Part shown: positions 34,217 to 42,548 of the stretch, piece by piece
How positions within the stretch are numbered: position 1 is the stretch's first letter
Layout: each line of letters begins with the position of its first letter
Assembly: GCA_944381435.1 (NCBI GenBank)
Contig: CALWLD010000001.1
Span: 124,001 to 188,000 of the forward strand
Direction of reading: 5' to 3'
Length of the DNA: 64,000 nucleotides
Source: an uncultured Clostridia bacterium
Lineage (GTDB): Bacteria; Bacillota; Clostridia; Lachnospirales; CAG-274
Position numbers and translations under genes: made by a program
Notes under the pieces: generated by a model
Database searches by the model: none
Told to the model about the DNA's origin: nothing
Seen by the model: only the letters and a program-made list of their open reading frames with translations

Positions 34217-35512
34217 TTAGCTAATACCAAGATTTATTCCTTTTTTATACATTTTATCTATTGCAAGGATAATGCCTATTTTGCTATGAAAATATGTAAG
34301 CCCACCTTGCATATAAACATTATAAGGTGGTTTTATAGGAGCATCAGCGCTAAGCTCTATAGAAGAACCTTGCACAAAAGCCCCCGCAGCCATTATAACA
34401 TCACAGTCGTATCCTGGCATAGCCCAAGGCTTAGGAGATACAAAGCTATCTACAGGAGCACCGCTTTGTATACCTTCGCAAAATGCTATAACCTTATCAG
34501 CGTCTTTTAACTGTATAGCTTGTACTATATCGCTACGTTTATCTAAAGGTTTAGGCTCTACGTTATATCCTAAATCTTCAAATATTTTAGAACAAAATAC
34601 AGCACCCTTTAAGCTAGAAGCAACAACAGTTGGAGCTAAAAATAACCCTTGTATCAAAGCACCGCTAATACCTAAAGATGGGCCAACCTCTTTGCCAAGC
34701 CCTGGAGCAGTAAGCCTATATGCACAGTTTTCCACATATTCTTCCTTACCTACGATATAACCACCAACAGGAGCAAGCCCACCTCCTGGATTTTTTATTA
34801 AAGAACCAACAGCTAAATCGGCACCAACTTCTGTAGGTTCTATAACATCTACAAATTCGCCGTAACAGTTATCAACCATACATATAATATCTTTTCTTAC
34901 ACCTTTTACTATATCAATTATTTTTTTAATTTCTTCAAGGCTTAAGCTTGGCCTATAGTTATATCCTTTAGAACGTTGTATAGTAACCATTTTTGTTTTA
35001 TCTGTTATATTTTTAGCTATGTTTTCAAAATCTACTTTTCCATTGGGAAGTAAATCTAATTCTCTATAAGATATGCCGTGTTCTTTTAATGAACCTTTTT
35101 CTTCTCTTATATGCCCTATAACACCTTGTAATGTATCATAAGGGCTACCTACAGGAGAAAAAAGCTCATCACCGTGTCTTAAATTGGCAAAAAGGGCAAT
35201 GGTTAATGCGTGAGTGCCAGATATTATTTGAGCTCTTACTAAAGCACTTTCTGTGTTAAATACATCTTTATATATTTCCTCTAATGTATCTCTTCCTAAA
35301 TCGTCATAGCCATAGCCTGTTGTAGCAGAAAAATGACAATCGCTAAGCCTGTTTTTTTGCATAGCTTTAAGCACTTTATATTGATTTATCTCGGCATTTT
35401 TATCAATTTCTTGAAATATATCTTTAACGCTTTCTTCAGCTTTTTTACAAAAATTTAAAACTTTTTCATCTACATTAAAATTTTCTTTTATATATTTATA
35501 TGCTATGTCCAT
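34217..35512 (-). CDS. Methionine gamma-lyase-like PLP enzyme (aluminium resistance protein family, YnbB-like)
   Basis: A 431-residue fold-type I PLP protein of the family called 'aluminium resistance' or 'methionine gamma-lyase family' (Bacillus YnbB). The PLP lysine is in GSLIKNPGGGLAPVGGY (near residue 236), preceded by DNCYGEFVD with the cofactor-contacting aspartate. Length is normal. It overlaps miaA by 17 nt, and the same pairing with miaA is seen in many Firmicutes. True substrate is unknown for the family. Confidence 0.9.
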   Translation of the reverse strand: MDIAYKYIKENFNVDEKVLNFCKKAEESVKDIFQEIDKNAEINQYKVLKAMQKNRLSDCHFSATTGYGYDDLGRDTLEEIYKDVFNTESALVRAQIISGTHALTIALFANLRHGDELFSPVGSPYDTLQGVIGHIREEKGSLKEHGISYRELDLLPNGKVDFENIAKNITDKTKMVTIQRSKGYNYRPSLSLEEIKKIIDIVKGVRKDIICMVDNCYGEFVDVIEPTEVGADLAVGSLIKNPGGGLAPVGGYIVGKEEYVENCAYRLTAPGLGKEVGPSLGISGALIQGLFLAPTVVASSLKGAVFCSKIFEDLGYNVEPKPLDKRSDIVQAIQLKDADKVIAFCEGIQSGAPVDSFVSPKPWAMPGYDCDVIMAAGAFVQGSSIELSADAPIKPPYNVYMQGGLTYFHSKIGIILAIDKMYKKGINLGIS

Positions 35513-36455
35513 TTTCTTCTCCTTTGTTAATAAATAAACTGCTCATATAGTTTGATAAATTATTAGCATTTTTAAAGCTATTTACATCTATCCATATAGC
35601 ATTTTCGGCTTGATGCTTAAACCAGGTAATTTGCCTTTTAGCAAAATGTCTTGTATCTCTTTTTATTATTTCTATAGCATAGTCTAGGCTATATTCTCCC
35701 TCTAAATAAGCAACTATCTCTTTATATCCTATCCCTTGCATAGAAACAAGCTCTTTTTTATAACCTTTATTTAATAAGCTTTTAACCTCTTCTACAAGAC
35801 CAGCTTTTATCATTAAATCCACTCTTAAATTTATTCTTTCATAAAGTTTATCTCTGTCCATATTTAAAACAAAAAATGTTGTATCATAAGCTTTATCTTT
35901 TTCTTTTTCACGTTGGTTATGAACAGATATTTGCTCTCCTGTTAGTTTATAATATTCTAAAGCACGGATAACTTTTTTCACGTTATTAGGGTGTATATCT
36001 ATAGAAGATTTATAATCTATTTTAGCTAGCATATTATGTAAATACATATTACCTTTATCTATTGCTAGGTTTTCAAGCTCTTTTCTATAAGCATCATCTT
36101 TTATAGTTTTTGTAAAATCGTTATTATATATAACAGAATTTATATAAAACCCTGTTCCTCCCACTAAAATTGGTATTTTACCTTTTTTTTGTATCTCATC
36201 TATATATTTTGTAGCTCTTTCTTTAAAAATAGCAATAGAAAAATCTTCATCAGGGTAAAACTCATCTATAAGATAATGTTTTATACCTTTTTTTTCCTCT
36301 TCTTTAATTTTTGCAGTGCCTATATCCATATATTTATAAACTTGCATACTATCGGCAGATATTATCTCCCCGTTTATCTTTTTAGCAAGCAAAACAGATG
36401 ATTCGGTTTTGCCACAGGCAGTAGGCCCTGCTATAACTATAAGTGGCTTTTTCAT
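35496..36455 (-). CDS. miaA: tRNA dimethylallyltransferase MiaA
   Basis: A 319-residue enzyme that adds a dimethylallyl group to A37 of tRNAs reading UNN codons. P-loop AGPTACGKTESSVLLA, the aspartate-containing ISADSMQVYKYMDIGTAK, GGTGFYINSVIY and the C-terminal RQITWFKHQ (tRNA contact) are all visible. Start follows a GAGGGATAAT site. First gene of a two-gene unit with the PLP enzyme. An hfq gene, often next to miaA, is not present. Confidence 0.96.
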   Translation of the reverse strand: MKKPLIVIAGPTACGKTESSVLLAKKINGEIISADSMQVYKYMDIGTAKIKEEEKKGIKHYLIDEFYPDEDFSIAIFKERATKYIDEIQKKGKIPILVGGTGFYINSVIYNNDFTKTIKDDAYRKELENLAIDKGNMYLHNMLAKIDYKSSIDIHPNNVKKVIRALEYYKLTGEQISVHNQREKEKDKAYDTTFFVLNMDRDKLYERINLRVDLMIKAGLVEEVKSLLNKGYKKELVSMQGIGYKEIVAYLEGEYSLDYAIEIIKRDTRHFAKRQITWFKHQAENAIWIDVNSFKNANNLSNYMSSLFINKGEENGHSI

Positions 36456-36490
36456 ATTATCCCTCTTTTATTAATTGTAATTTATAATAA

Positions 36491-36537
36491 TAAGTGAAAA
36501 GGCTTTTTGTCAATATTAAAAAATTAACAAAAAGCCT
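36491..36537 (-). terminator. Intrinsic terminator of rpmB
   Basis: Arms AGGCTTTTTGT (36500-36510) and ACAAAAAGCCT (36527-36537) form a perfect 11-bp stem. On the minus strand TTTTCACTTATT follows. It separates rpmB from miaA. Confidence 0.7.
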
Positions 36538-36543
36538 AAAATA

Positions 36544-36744
36544 TTATATCGCACGAGTAACTTTGTTAGAACGTAAACATCTTGTACAAATATTGATAGA
36601 TTTTACAGTTCCGTTTTCAATTATTTTGATTTTTTTAACATTAGGTTTCCAAGTTCTGTTAGCACGACGAGATACTTGGCTACGGTTAATGCTAATTCTA
36701 TGACCTGTACGAACTGATTTTTCACAAATTTCACATTTAGCCAT
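36544..36744 (-). CDS. rpmB: 50S ribosomal protein L28
   Basis: A 66-residue ribosomal protein. MAKCEICEKSVRTGHRISI and ICTRCLRSN give two CxxC pairs, so this is the zinc-binding (C+) form. RANRTWKPNVKKIKI is the conserved core. It is preceded by AAGGAGGTG and a clear promoter and is divergent from asp23-fakA, the arrangement found in Bacillus (rpmB / yloU-yloV). Confidence 0.97.
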   Translation of the reverse strand: MAKCEICEKSVRTGHRISINRSQVSRRANRTWKPNVKKIKIIENGTVKSINICTRCLRSNKVTRAI

Positions 36745-36784
36745 TAGCTACACCTCCTTAATAGGTTTAAAGTCATCGTTTAAG

Positions 36785-36813
36785 ATTATAACAGATTTTT
36801 TTATAAAAATCAA
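36785..36813 (-). promoter_or_regulatory. Sigma-A promoter of rpmB
   Basis: On the minus strand: TTGATT (36813-36808), 17-nt spacer, TATAAT (36790-36785), about 40 bp before the start codon. Confidence 0.85.
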
Positions 36814-36935
36814 CCTTTATATAAAAAATTTTTACTATTTTTTTATTACAATTAAGGTACGACTTTATTTTTAAATGAAATTTATAAACGAGTTTTTGTT
36901 TTAAATTTTAATTAAATAAATTTTAGGAGTATCTG

Positions 36936-36960
36936 TTTTTGAATACCAAGTATTCAAAAA
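36936..36960. promoter_or_regulatory. 25-bp perfect palindrome upstream of asp23-fakA promoter
   Basis: TTTTTGAATAC and GTATTCAAAAA arms of 11 bp around CAA. It is 22 bp upstream of the asp23 -35. It may be a regulator binding site; a terminator is unlikely, since the nearest genes diverge from it and none ends nearby. Confidence 0.45.
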
Positions 36961-36982
36961 ATTGATTATATATTTTAAATAG

Positions 36983-37012
36983 TTGATAAATATATGTTTT
37001 TTAGTGTATAAT
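36983..37012 (+). promoter_or_regulatory. Sigma-A promoter of asp23-fakA
   Basis: TTGATA (36983-36988), 18-nt spacer, TATAAT (37007-37012), 30 bp before the start codon. Confidence 0.75.
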
Positions 37013-37041
37013 ATAATAAAAGGTATATGGAGGTAAAAGTT

Positions 37042-37398
37042 ATGATGGCTAATATAGAAAACGAGTTAGGAACAATTAATATAGATTCTTATGCTATAGC
37101 TAAAATAGCAGGTATTGCCACTACTGAATGCTACGGTATTGTTGGTATGGCTAGCAAAAATGTTAAAGATGGCATTGTTAAGTTATTAAAAATAGAAAGC
37201 ATTACAAAAGGTGTTAAGCTTAATATACAAGATAACAAACTTATTATAGATTTACATATTATTGTAAAATATGGCACTAACATAAAAGCCGTTGCAGAAA
37301 CTATTATAAATACAGTTAAATATAAGGTAGAAGAAGCTACAAGTATGAAAGTTTTACGTATAAACATATTTGTTGAAGGTATTAAGATAATAGACTAA
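37042..37398 (+). CDS. Asp23/Gls24 family protein (YloU-like)
   Basis: A 118-residue protein of the Asp23 family, with IDSYAIAKIAGIATTECYGIVGMA at the start and the typical VNLHIIVKYGTNI-type central strand (here LIIDLHIIVKYGTN). Members are linked to cell-envelope stress and often precede fakA. The frame extends to an ATG at 37027, but its GGAGG is 8 nt before the ATG at 37042, which I use. It is followed by the fakA gene 19 bp later. Confidence 0.92.
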   Translation: MMANIENELGTINIDSYAIAKIAGIATTECYGIVGMASKNVKDGIVKLLKIESITKGVKLNIQDNKLIIDLHIIVKYGTNIKAVAETIINTVKYKVEEATSMKVLRINIFVEGIKIID

Positions 37399-37417
37399 CA
37401 TAGGAGGATACAAAAAA

Positions 37418-39049
37418 TTGAAATTATTAATGATAGATGGACACAAACTAAAAAATTTTATTATATCGGGAGCTAACAGGCTTAATAAAAACAGAGAAAA
37501 GGTTGATGCTTTAAATGTTTTTCCTGTTCCTGACGGAGACACAGGCACAAATATGTCTTTAACGGTTTTATCTGCTGCTAAAGAGGTATCAAAGGTTAAT
37601 TCTCCTAACATACACGATGTTGCTAAAGCTTTATCTTCAGGTTCTTTAAGAGGGGCTAGAGGTAATTCGGGCGTTATATTATCCCAGCTTTTTAGAGGCT
37701 TTTCTAAAGCTTTAGAAGGAAAAGACATTGCAAACGCTAAAGACATTGCAAACGCCTTTACAAAAGGTATGGAAACAGCATATAAGGCGGTTATGAAACC
37801 AAAAGAAGGTACTATCCTTACAATATCTAAAGCTATAAGCGAAAAATCTTTGGAAATGGCTAACAAAACTGACGATATTATGGAAATGATGAAAGAAGTA
37901 ATAAGCTATGCTAATGTTGTTTTAGATAAAACAGTTAATATGCTCCCTGAGCTTAAACAAGCAGGTGTTGTAGATGCAGGGGGAAAAGGGCTTTTAAGTA
38001 TATTAGAAGGTGGCTTATTTGATGATGATAAATATATAGAGCTAGATTTAAATGTTAGTGAAGAAAAGGAAAGCTTACCTAAAAATATAGAACAAGTAGA
38101 TATAAAATATGGTTATTGTACGGAGTTTTTTATAAATATTGATAAAAACAATGAACAAATAGAAAAAGATTTAAAAAGCTTTTTAGAAAGCATAGGTGAT
38201 TCTATAGTTTTAGCAAGCGATGATGATTTTATCAAAATACACGTGCATACAGATAACCCAGGGAAAGTTTTAGAACGTGCTTTGTTAGTTGGTAGCCTTG
38301 ATAACATAAAAATAGAAAATATGAGAACACAGCATACAAACCTTATTGATTTTAACGTTAAAGAGGAAGAGCCTAAAGAAGAAAAAGAATTTGGCTTTGT
38401 ATCTGTATCTATAGGTGAGGGCATAAATGAACTTTTTAAAGAGTTTGGCGTAGATGAGCTTATAGAAGGTGGGCAAACTATGAACCCTAGCATAGAAGAT
38501 ATTTTATGTGCTGTTGATAAGGTTAATGCTAAAAATGTATTTATACTACCTAACAATAAAAATATCATACTAGCAGCTAAACAGGCTAAAGAGGCTTATG
38601 ATAATAAAAACATTTGTGTTATAGAAACTATTAGCATAACACAAGGCTTTTCAGCTTTAACTAGCTTTTTATCTACTGCTAGCTTAGAAGAAAACATTGA
38701 AAATATGAACGAGGCTATAAAAAATGTAGCCACAGGGCAGGTTACATTTGCTGTTAGAGAAACAAAGCTTGATAATTTTGATATAAAAGAAAATGATATA
38801 TTATGTATGCTAGAGGGCAAAATTAACAATGTATCTAAAAATATAGAAGAAGGCACAAAAGAGCTTATTGATAAGATGATTGAGCTAAAAGAAGATGCTA
38901 GCGTTATTACCATATATTTTGGTGAAGGCGTTAAAGAAGATGATGCCTTAAAGCTAGAAGAATACATTAGTGAAAAATATGATTATTTAGATATAGAAAT
39001 AATATATGGTGGGCAACCTTTATATTATTATGTAATATCTGTTGAATAA
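37418..39049 (+). CDS. fakA: Fatty acid kinase ATP-binding subunit FakA (DAK2 domain, YloV-like)
   Basis: A 543-residue protein. The N-terminal DAK2 kinase domain has DALNVFPVPDGDTGTNM (metal and ATP binding) and GSLRGARGNSGVILSQLFRG. The C-terminal half is the YloV-type domain. FakA phosphorylates fatty acids held by FakB (DegV) proteins for phospholipid synthesis. Start is TTG at 37418 with AGGAGG 10 nt upstream; the next ATG is too far. An 18-bp in-frame tandem duplication at 37721-37756 repeats KDIANA in the DAK domain. No fakB gene is in the window. Confidence 0.92.
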   Translation: MKLLMIDGHKLKNFIISGANRLNKNREKVDALNVFPVPDGDTGTNMSLTVLSAAKEVSKVNSPNIHDVAKALSSGSLRGARGNSGVILSQLFRGFSKALEGKDIANAKDIANAFTKGMETAYKAVMKPKEGTILTISKAISEKSLEMANKTDDIMEMMKEVISYANVVLDKTVNMLPELKQAGVVDAGGKGLLSILEGGLFDDDKYIELDLNVSEEKESLPKNIEQVDIKYGYCTEFFINIDKNNEQIEKDLKSFLESIGDSIVLASDDDFIKIHVHTDNPGKVLERALLVGSLDNIKIENMRTQHTNLIDFNVKEEEPKEEKEFGFVSVSIGEGINELFKEFGVDELIEGGQTMNPSIEDILCAVDKVNAKNVFILPNNKNIILAAKQAKEAYDNKNICVIETISITQGFSALTSFLSTASLEENIENMNEAIKNVATGQVTFAVRETKLDNFDIKENDILCMLEGKINNVSKNIEEGTKELIDKMIELKEDASVITIYFGEGVKEDDALKLEEYISEKYDYLDIEIIYGGQPLYYYVISVE

Positions 39050-39054
39050 TTTAT

Positions 39055-39080
39055 AAGGCTATAGAGTTATCTATAGCCTT
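39055..39080 (+). terminator. Hairpin after fakA, left flank of repeat copy 4
   Basis: Arms AAGGCTATAGA and TCTATAGCCTT, loop GTTA. A near-identical sequence (24 of 26 bases) is found at 39270-39295 beyond the repeat element. Confidence 0.6.
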
Positions 39081-39269
39081 GAGGTTTTAGAAAAAGTTTA
39101 TAACATTACATTAACTTTAATATTTTTGATTATAGGAAAGATGATAGTAAATTATCTATTCCCGACTACCACCCTTATTCTAGGGTTTTGCCCTAGAACC
39201 TTTTAATTACTTAAATATTTATAATAAAGGATTTTAATAGACACTTAATATTATTTTGTCTACAGTCTA
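39081..39269. repeat. Dispersed hairpin-rich intergenic repeat, copy 4 (degenerate)
   Basis: GAGGTTTTAGAAAAAG and a weak C-rich core ACTACCACCC (39166-39174) recall copies 1-3. The hairpin TTCTAGGGT-TTT-GCCCTAGAA (39178-39198) keeps its pairing through a G-T wobble. TTAATTACTTAAATATTTAT and TATTATTTTGTCTACAG at the right edge match copy 1. The element separates fakA from recG. Confidence 0.75.
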
Positions 39270-39295
39270 AAGGTTATAGAGTTATATATAGCCTT
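39270..39295. repeat. Right flank hairpin of repeat copy 4, upstream of recG
   Basis: Second copy of the fakA terminator-like hairpin, with two changes (AAGGTTATAGA arm; ATATAGCCTT), lying just before the recG ribosome binding site (AAGGAGG). Confidence 0.65.
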
Positions 39296-39315
39296 ATAAA
39301 TTTAAGGAGGTAAAA

Positions 39316-41370
39316 ATGCAACTTAATGATGATATTATAAGCATAAAAAACATAGGGGAAGAGCGTTCAAAAAAATTACAAAAGCTAGGTATATTTACAG
39401 TAAATGACCTTATAGAATATTTCCCTAGAGATTATGATGATAGAAGCAATGTTTTAAAAATAAAAGACATAGAGCTTAACAAAATAAACACAATAAAAGG
39501 CAAGGTTGTTATAAAGCCAGAGACAACCAAAATAAAGCATTTATCTATTACAAAAATACGTATAAGTGATGAAACAGGCTTTTTAGAGATAGTTTGGTTT
39601 AACCAACCTTATTTAAAAAACACTATAAAATATAAAGGGGAATATATTTTCACAGGAAAGGTAATAGAAAAATACGGTAGGCTACAAATGGAAGCCCCTG
39701 ATTATGAAATAATAGATGACAGACAACTTCTATCAAATGGACGTATAGTACCTATATATGCTTCTACATATAAATTTAGCCAAAAGCTTTTTAGGGAGGT
39801 AATAAGCCAAACTTTAGGCAGTGTTAAAGACCAAATAAAAGAGTTTTTACCAAAGGAAATATTAAGAGAAAATAACCTTTGCGATAGAGCTTTTGCCATA
39901 GAAAACATACATTTTCCAAAAGATGATAAAAGCTTTTTTAAGGCTAGATATAGGCTTGCTTTTGAAGAGTTGTTTTTGCTACAAACAAAGCTTTTGCAGA
40001 TAAAAGGTATATTAGAGCATAAACAATGTAACATAAATATAAAAGATACAAACATAAAGCCTTTTTTAGACATATTACCTTTTAAACTTACAGATGCACA
40101 AAATAAAGTTTTAAAAGAAATGCTTAATGATTTTAAGCTTGATAAGGCAATGAACAGGCTTATACAAGGAGATGTAGGCTCTGGAAAAACTGTTATAGCT
40201 CAAATACTTTCTTACATAGGGGTAAACAATGGCTATCAGGTTGCTGTGATGGCACCTACAGATGTTTTAGCAAGCCAACATTTTGAAAGCTTTAAAAAGT
40301 TATTTGATAAATTAAATATAAAATGCATATTTTTATCTGGCAGCCAAAAAGCTAAAGAAAAAAGAGAAGCATATGAGCTTATAGAAAAAGGAGAAGCACA
40401 AATTATAATAGGCACCCACGCTATAATACAAGATAAAGTTATATTTAAAAATTTAGGGGTAGTTATAACAGATGAGCAACATCGTTTTGGGGTTAAACAA
40501 CGAGAAATTTTATCTAAAAAAGGGGAAAACCCTCATACCCTTGTTATGACAGCAACTCCTATACCTAGAACTTTAGCTCTTATTTTATACGGTGATTTAG
40601 ATATATCTATTATTGATAAATTGCCACCAGGAAGACAAAAAATAGATACTGTATATGTAAATTCTACATATTATCCTAGAATTTATAATTTCCTTAAAAA
40701 AAATGCTGATGAAAAAAGACAAGCATATATTATATGCCCTATGATAGAAGAAAATGAAAAAAACGAGCTAAAGGCAGTTTTATCTTATACAGAAGAGCTT
40801 AAAAATGAAGTTTTTACAAGTTATAATGTAGAATGTATCCACGGTAAAATGAAAAACGATGAAAAGCAAGATATAATGGATAGATTTTACAAAGGAGAAA
40901 TAGATATTTTAATATCTACAACAGTTATAGAGGTTGGCATAAACGTACCTAATGCCACAATAATGGTTATAGAAAATGCTGAAAGGTTTGGTATATCTCA
41001 GTTGCATCAGCTTAGAGGGCGTGTTGGACGTGGTAGCGATAAATCTTACTGTGTTTTAGTTAGCGATGCTAAAAGCAAACAATCTAAAGAAAGGCTAAAT
41101 ACAATGGTAAAATATAGCGATGGTTTTATACTAAGCGAAAAAGACTTAGAAATTAGAGGAACAGGAGATTTTTTTGGAACAAGACAACACGGTGTACCAG
41201 ATATGAAAATAGCTAATTTATATAAAGATATGGAAATATTAAAGCAAGTGCAGAAAGTGTCTATTATGCTATATAAAAAAGACCCTCTTCTTTTAAAAGA
41301 TGAAAACAAGGATTTAAAAGAAAAAATAGATAATTTCTTTAACAACATAGACAATACAGTTTCTCTATAA
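39316..41370 (+). CDS. recG: ATP-dependent DNA helicase RecG
   Basis: A 684-residue helicase that remodels stalled forks and Holliday junctions. The N-terminal wedge/OB domain (about residues 1-230) precedes the helicase motor with Walker A GDVGSGKTV, motif Ia APTDVLASQH, motif II ITDEQHRFG, motif III MTATPIPRTL and motif VI QLRGRVGRG. Length is complete. AAGGAGG precedes the ATG. The fakA-recG-rsmD-coaD order is common in Clostridia. Confidence 0.97.
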   Translation: MQLNDDIISIKNIGEERSKKLQKLGIFTVNDLIEYFPRDYDDRSNVLKIKDIELNKINTIKGKVVIKPETTKIKHLSITKIRISDETGFLEIVWFNQPYLKNTIKYKGEYIFTGKVIEKYGRLQMEAPDYEIIDDRQLLSNGRIVPIYASTYKFSQKLFREVISQTLGSVKDQIKEFLPKEILRENNLCDRAFAIENIHFPKDDKSFFKARYRLAFEELFLLQTKLLQIKGILEHKQCNINIKDTNIKPFLDILPFKLTDAQNKVLKEMLNDFKLDKAMNRLIQGDVGSGKTVIAQILSYIGVNNGYQVAVMAPTDVLASQHFESFKKLFDKLNIKCIFLSGSQKAKEKREAYELIEKGEAQIIIGTHAIIQDKVIFKNLGVVITDEQHRFGVKQREILSKKGENPHTLVMTATPIPRTLALILYGDLDISIIDKLPPGRQKIDTVYVNSTYYPRIYNFLKKNADEKRQAYIICPMIEENEKNELKAVLSYTEELKNEVFTSYNVECIHGKMKNDEKQDIMDRFYKGEIDILISTTVIEVGINVPNATIMVIENAERFGISQLHQLRGRVGRGSDKSYCVLVSDAKSKQSKERLNTMVKYSDGFILSEKDLEIRGTGDFFGTRQHGVPDMKIANLYKDMEILKQVQKVSIMLYKKDPLLLKDENKDLKEKIDNFFNNIDNTVSL

Positions 41371-41485
41371 CAAATTTAATAGATTTTTTTGTATATTATT
41401 TATATATTTTATAAATTTTTACTTTACTAATAAATAAAAATTATGTATAATGGAAAAAGAATATTTTTGTGAAAGGATTTTTTTT

Positions 41486-42043
41486 ATGAGAGTTATTTCT
41501 GGCTCTGCTAGAGGGCTAAAGCTTAAAAGCCCAGAAGGGCTAAACACTAGGCCTACTGCTGATAGAATAAAAGAATCTCTTTTTAACATAATAGCACCTT
41601 ATTTATATGATAGCTCATTTTTAGATTTATTTAGCGGTACAGGTGCTATAGGGATAGAGGCTTTATCTAGAGGGGCAAAAGATGCTACTTTTGTAGATTT
41701 TAATAACGATGCAATAAAAGTGATAAATGAAAATATATCTTTAGCAAAATTTAAAGAAAAAGCCACAGTATATAACGCTAGCGTTTTAGATGCTTTAGAT
41801 AAATTAAAAATAAACAACAAACAATTTGACATAATATTTTTAGACCCACCTTATGATAAAGACTTATTGTTACCTGCTCTTAAAAAGATAGAAGATAACC
41901 ATATTTTAAAAAAAGATGGTTTTATTATTTGTGAACAACATATAGACGAAAAAGAATTAATACTAGATAAGCTATATACATACAGAACAAAAGAATATAA
42001 AATAACAAAAATGTGTTTTTTAGAATATAAAGACAACTGTTAA
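41486..42043 (+). CDS. rsmD: 16S rRNA (guanine966-N2)-methyltransferase RsmD
   Basis: A 185-residue methyltransferase. MRVISGSARGLKLKSP and TRPTADRIKESLFNI are the family start, FLDLFSGTGAIGIEALSRGA is the SAM site and FLDPPYDKD is the catalytic (D/N)PPY motif. The frame extends to 41450, but AAAGGA lies before the ATG at 41486 and homologues begin here. It is followed 18 bp later by coaD. Confidence 0.96.
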   Translation: MRVISGSARGLKLKSPEGLNTRPTADRIKESLFNIIAPYLYDSSFLDLFSGTGAIGIEALSRGAKDATFVDFNNDAIKVINENISLAKFKEKATVYNASVLDALDKLKINNKQFDIIFLDPPYDKDLLLPALKKIEDNHILKKDGFIICEQHIDEKELILDKLYTYRTKEYKITKMCFLEYKDNC

Positions 42044-42061
42044 CAAAAGGAGGTTTTACCT

Positions 42062-42547
42062 TTGAAAGCTGTTTACCCAGGTAGCTTTGACCCACCTACA
42101 AACGGCCATTTAGACATAATAACAAGAGCTAGCAAGCTAACAGATAACCTTATAGTTGCTGTTTTAAACAACCCATCTAAAAAACCTATGTTTACCGTAG
42201 ATGAAAAAATAGAAATGCTAAAAGAGCTTACAAAAGATATACCAAACGTTAAAGTGGCTAGTTTTTCTGGGCTTTTGGTAGATTTTTGTAAGCAAAATGA
42301 CTGCAAAATAATAATAAGAGGGTTACGTGCTTTAACAGATTTTGAATATGAATTTCAAATAGCACTTACAAACAAAACAATGGATAAAGACATAGAAACC
42401 CTTTTTATGCCTACAGATACACAAAACCTTTGGTTAAGCTCTAGCGTAGTTAAAGAAATTGCCACTTTTGGAGGTAAATATGATGCTATGGTGCCTAAAA
42501 TTGTAAAAGATAGGTTAGAAGAAAAAGTTAATAAAGGAGAATGTTAA
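42062..42547 (+). CDS. coaD: Phosphopantetheine adenylyltransferase
   Basis: A 161-residue enzyme for the fourth step of coenzyme A synthesis. YPGSFDPPTNGHLDII has the nucleotidyltransferase T/HxGH motif, IIRGLRALTDFEYE and the LSSSVVKEIA segment complete the active site. Start codon is TTG at 42062, 8 nt after AAAGGAGG. Usual length. Next to rsmD as in most Firmicutes. Confidence 0.97.
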   Translation: MKAVYPGSFDPPTNGHLDIITRASKLTDNLIVAVLNNPSKKPMFTVDEKIEMLKELTKDIPNVKVASFSGLLVDFCKQNDCKIIIRGLRALTDFEYEFQIALTNKTMDKDIETLFMPTDTQNLWLSSSVVKEIATFGGKYDAMVPKIVKDRLEEKVNKGEC

Positions 42548-42548
42548 T

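Noticed and set aside
38113-38568. 151-codon frame antisense to fakA
   Set aside because: Shadow frame opposite a conserved gene, low-complexity composition.
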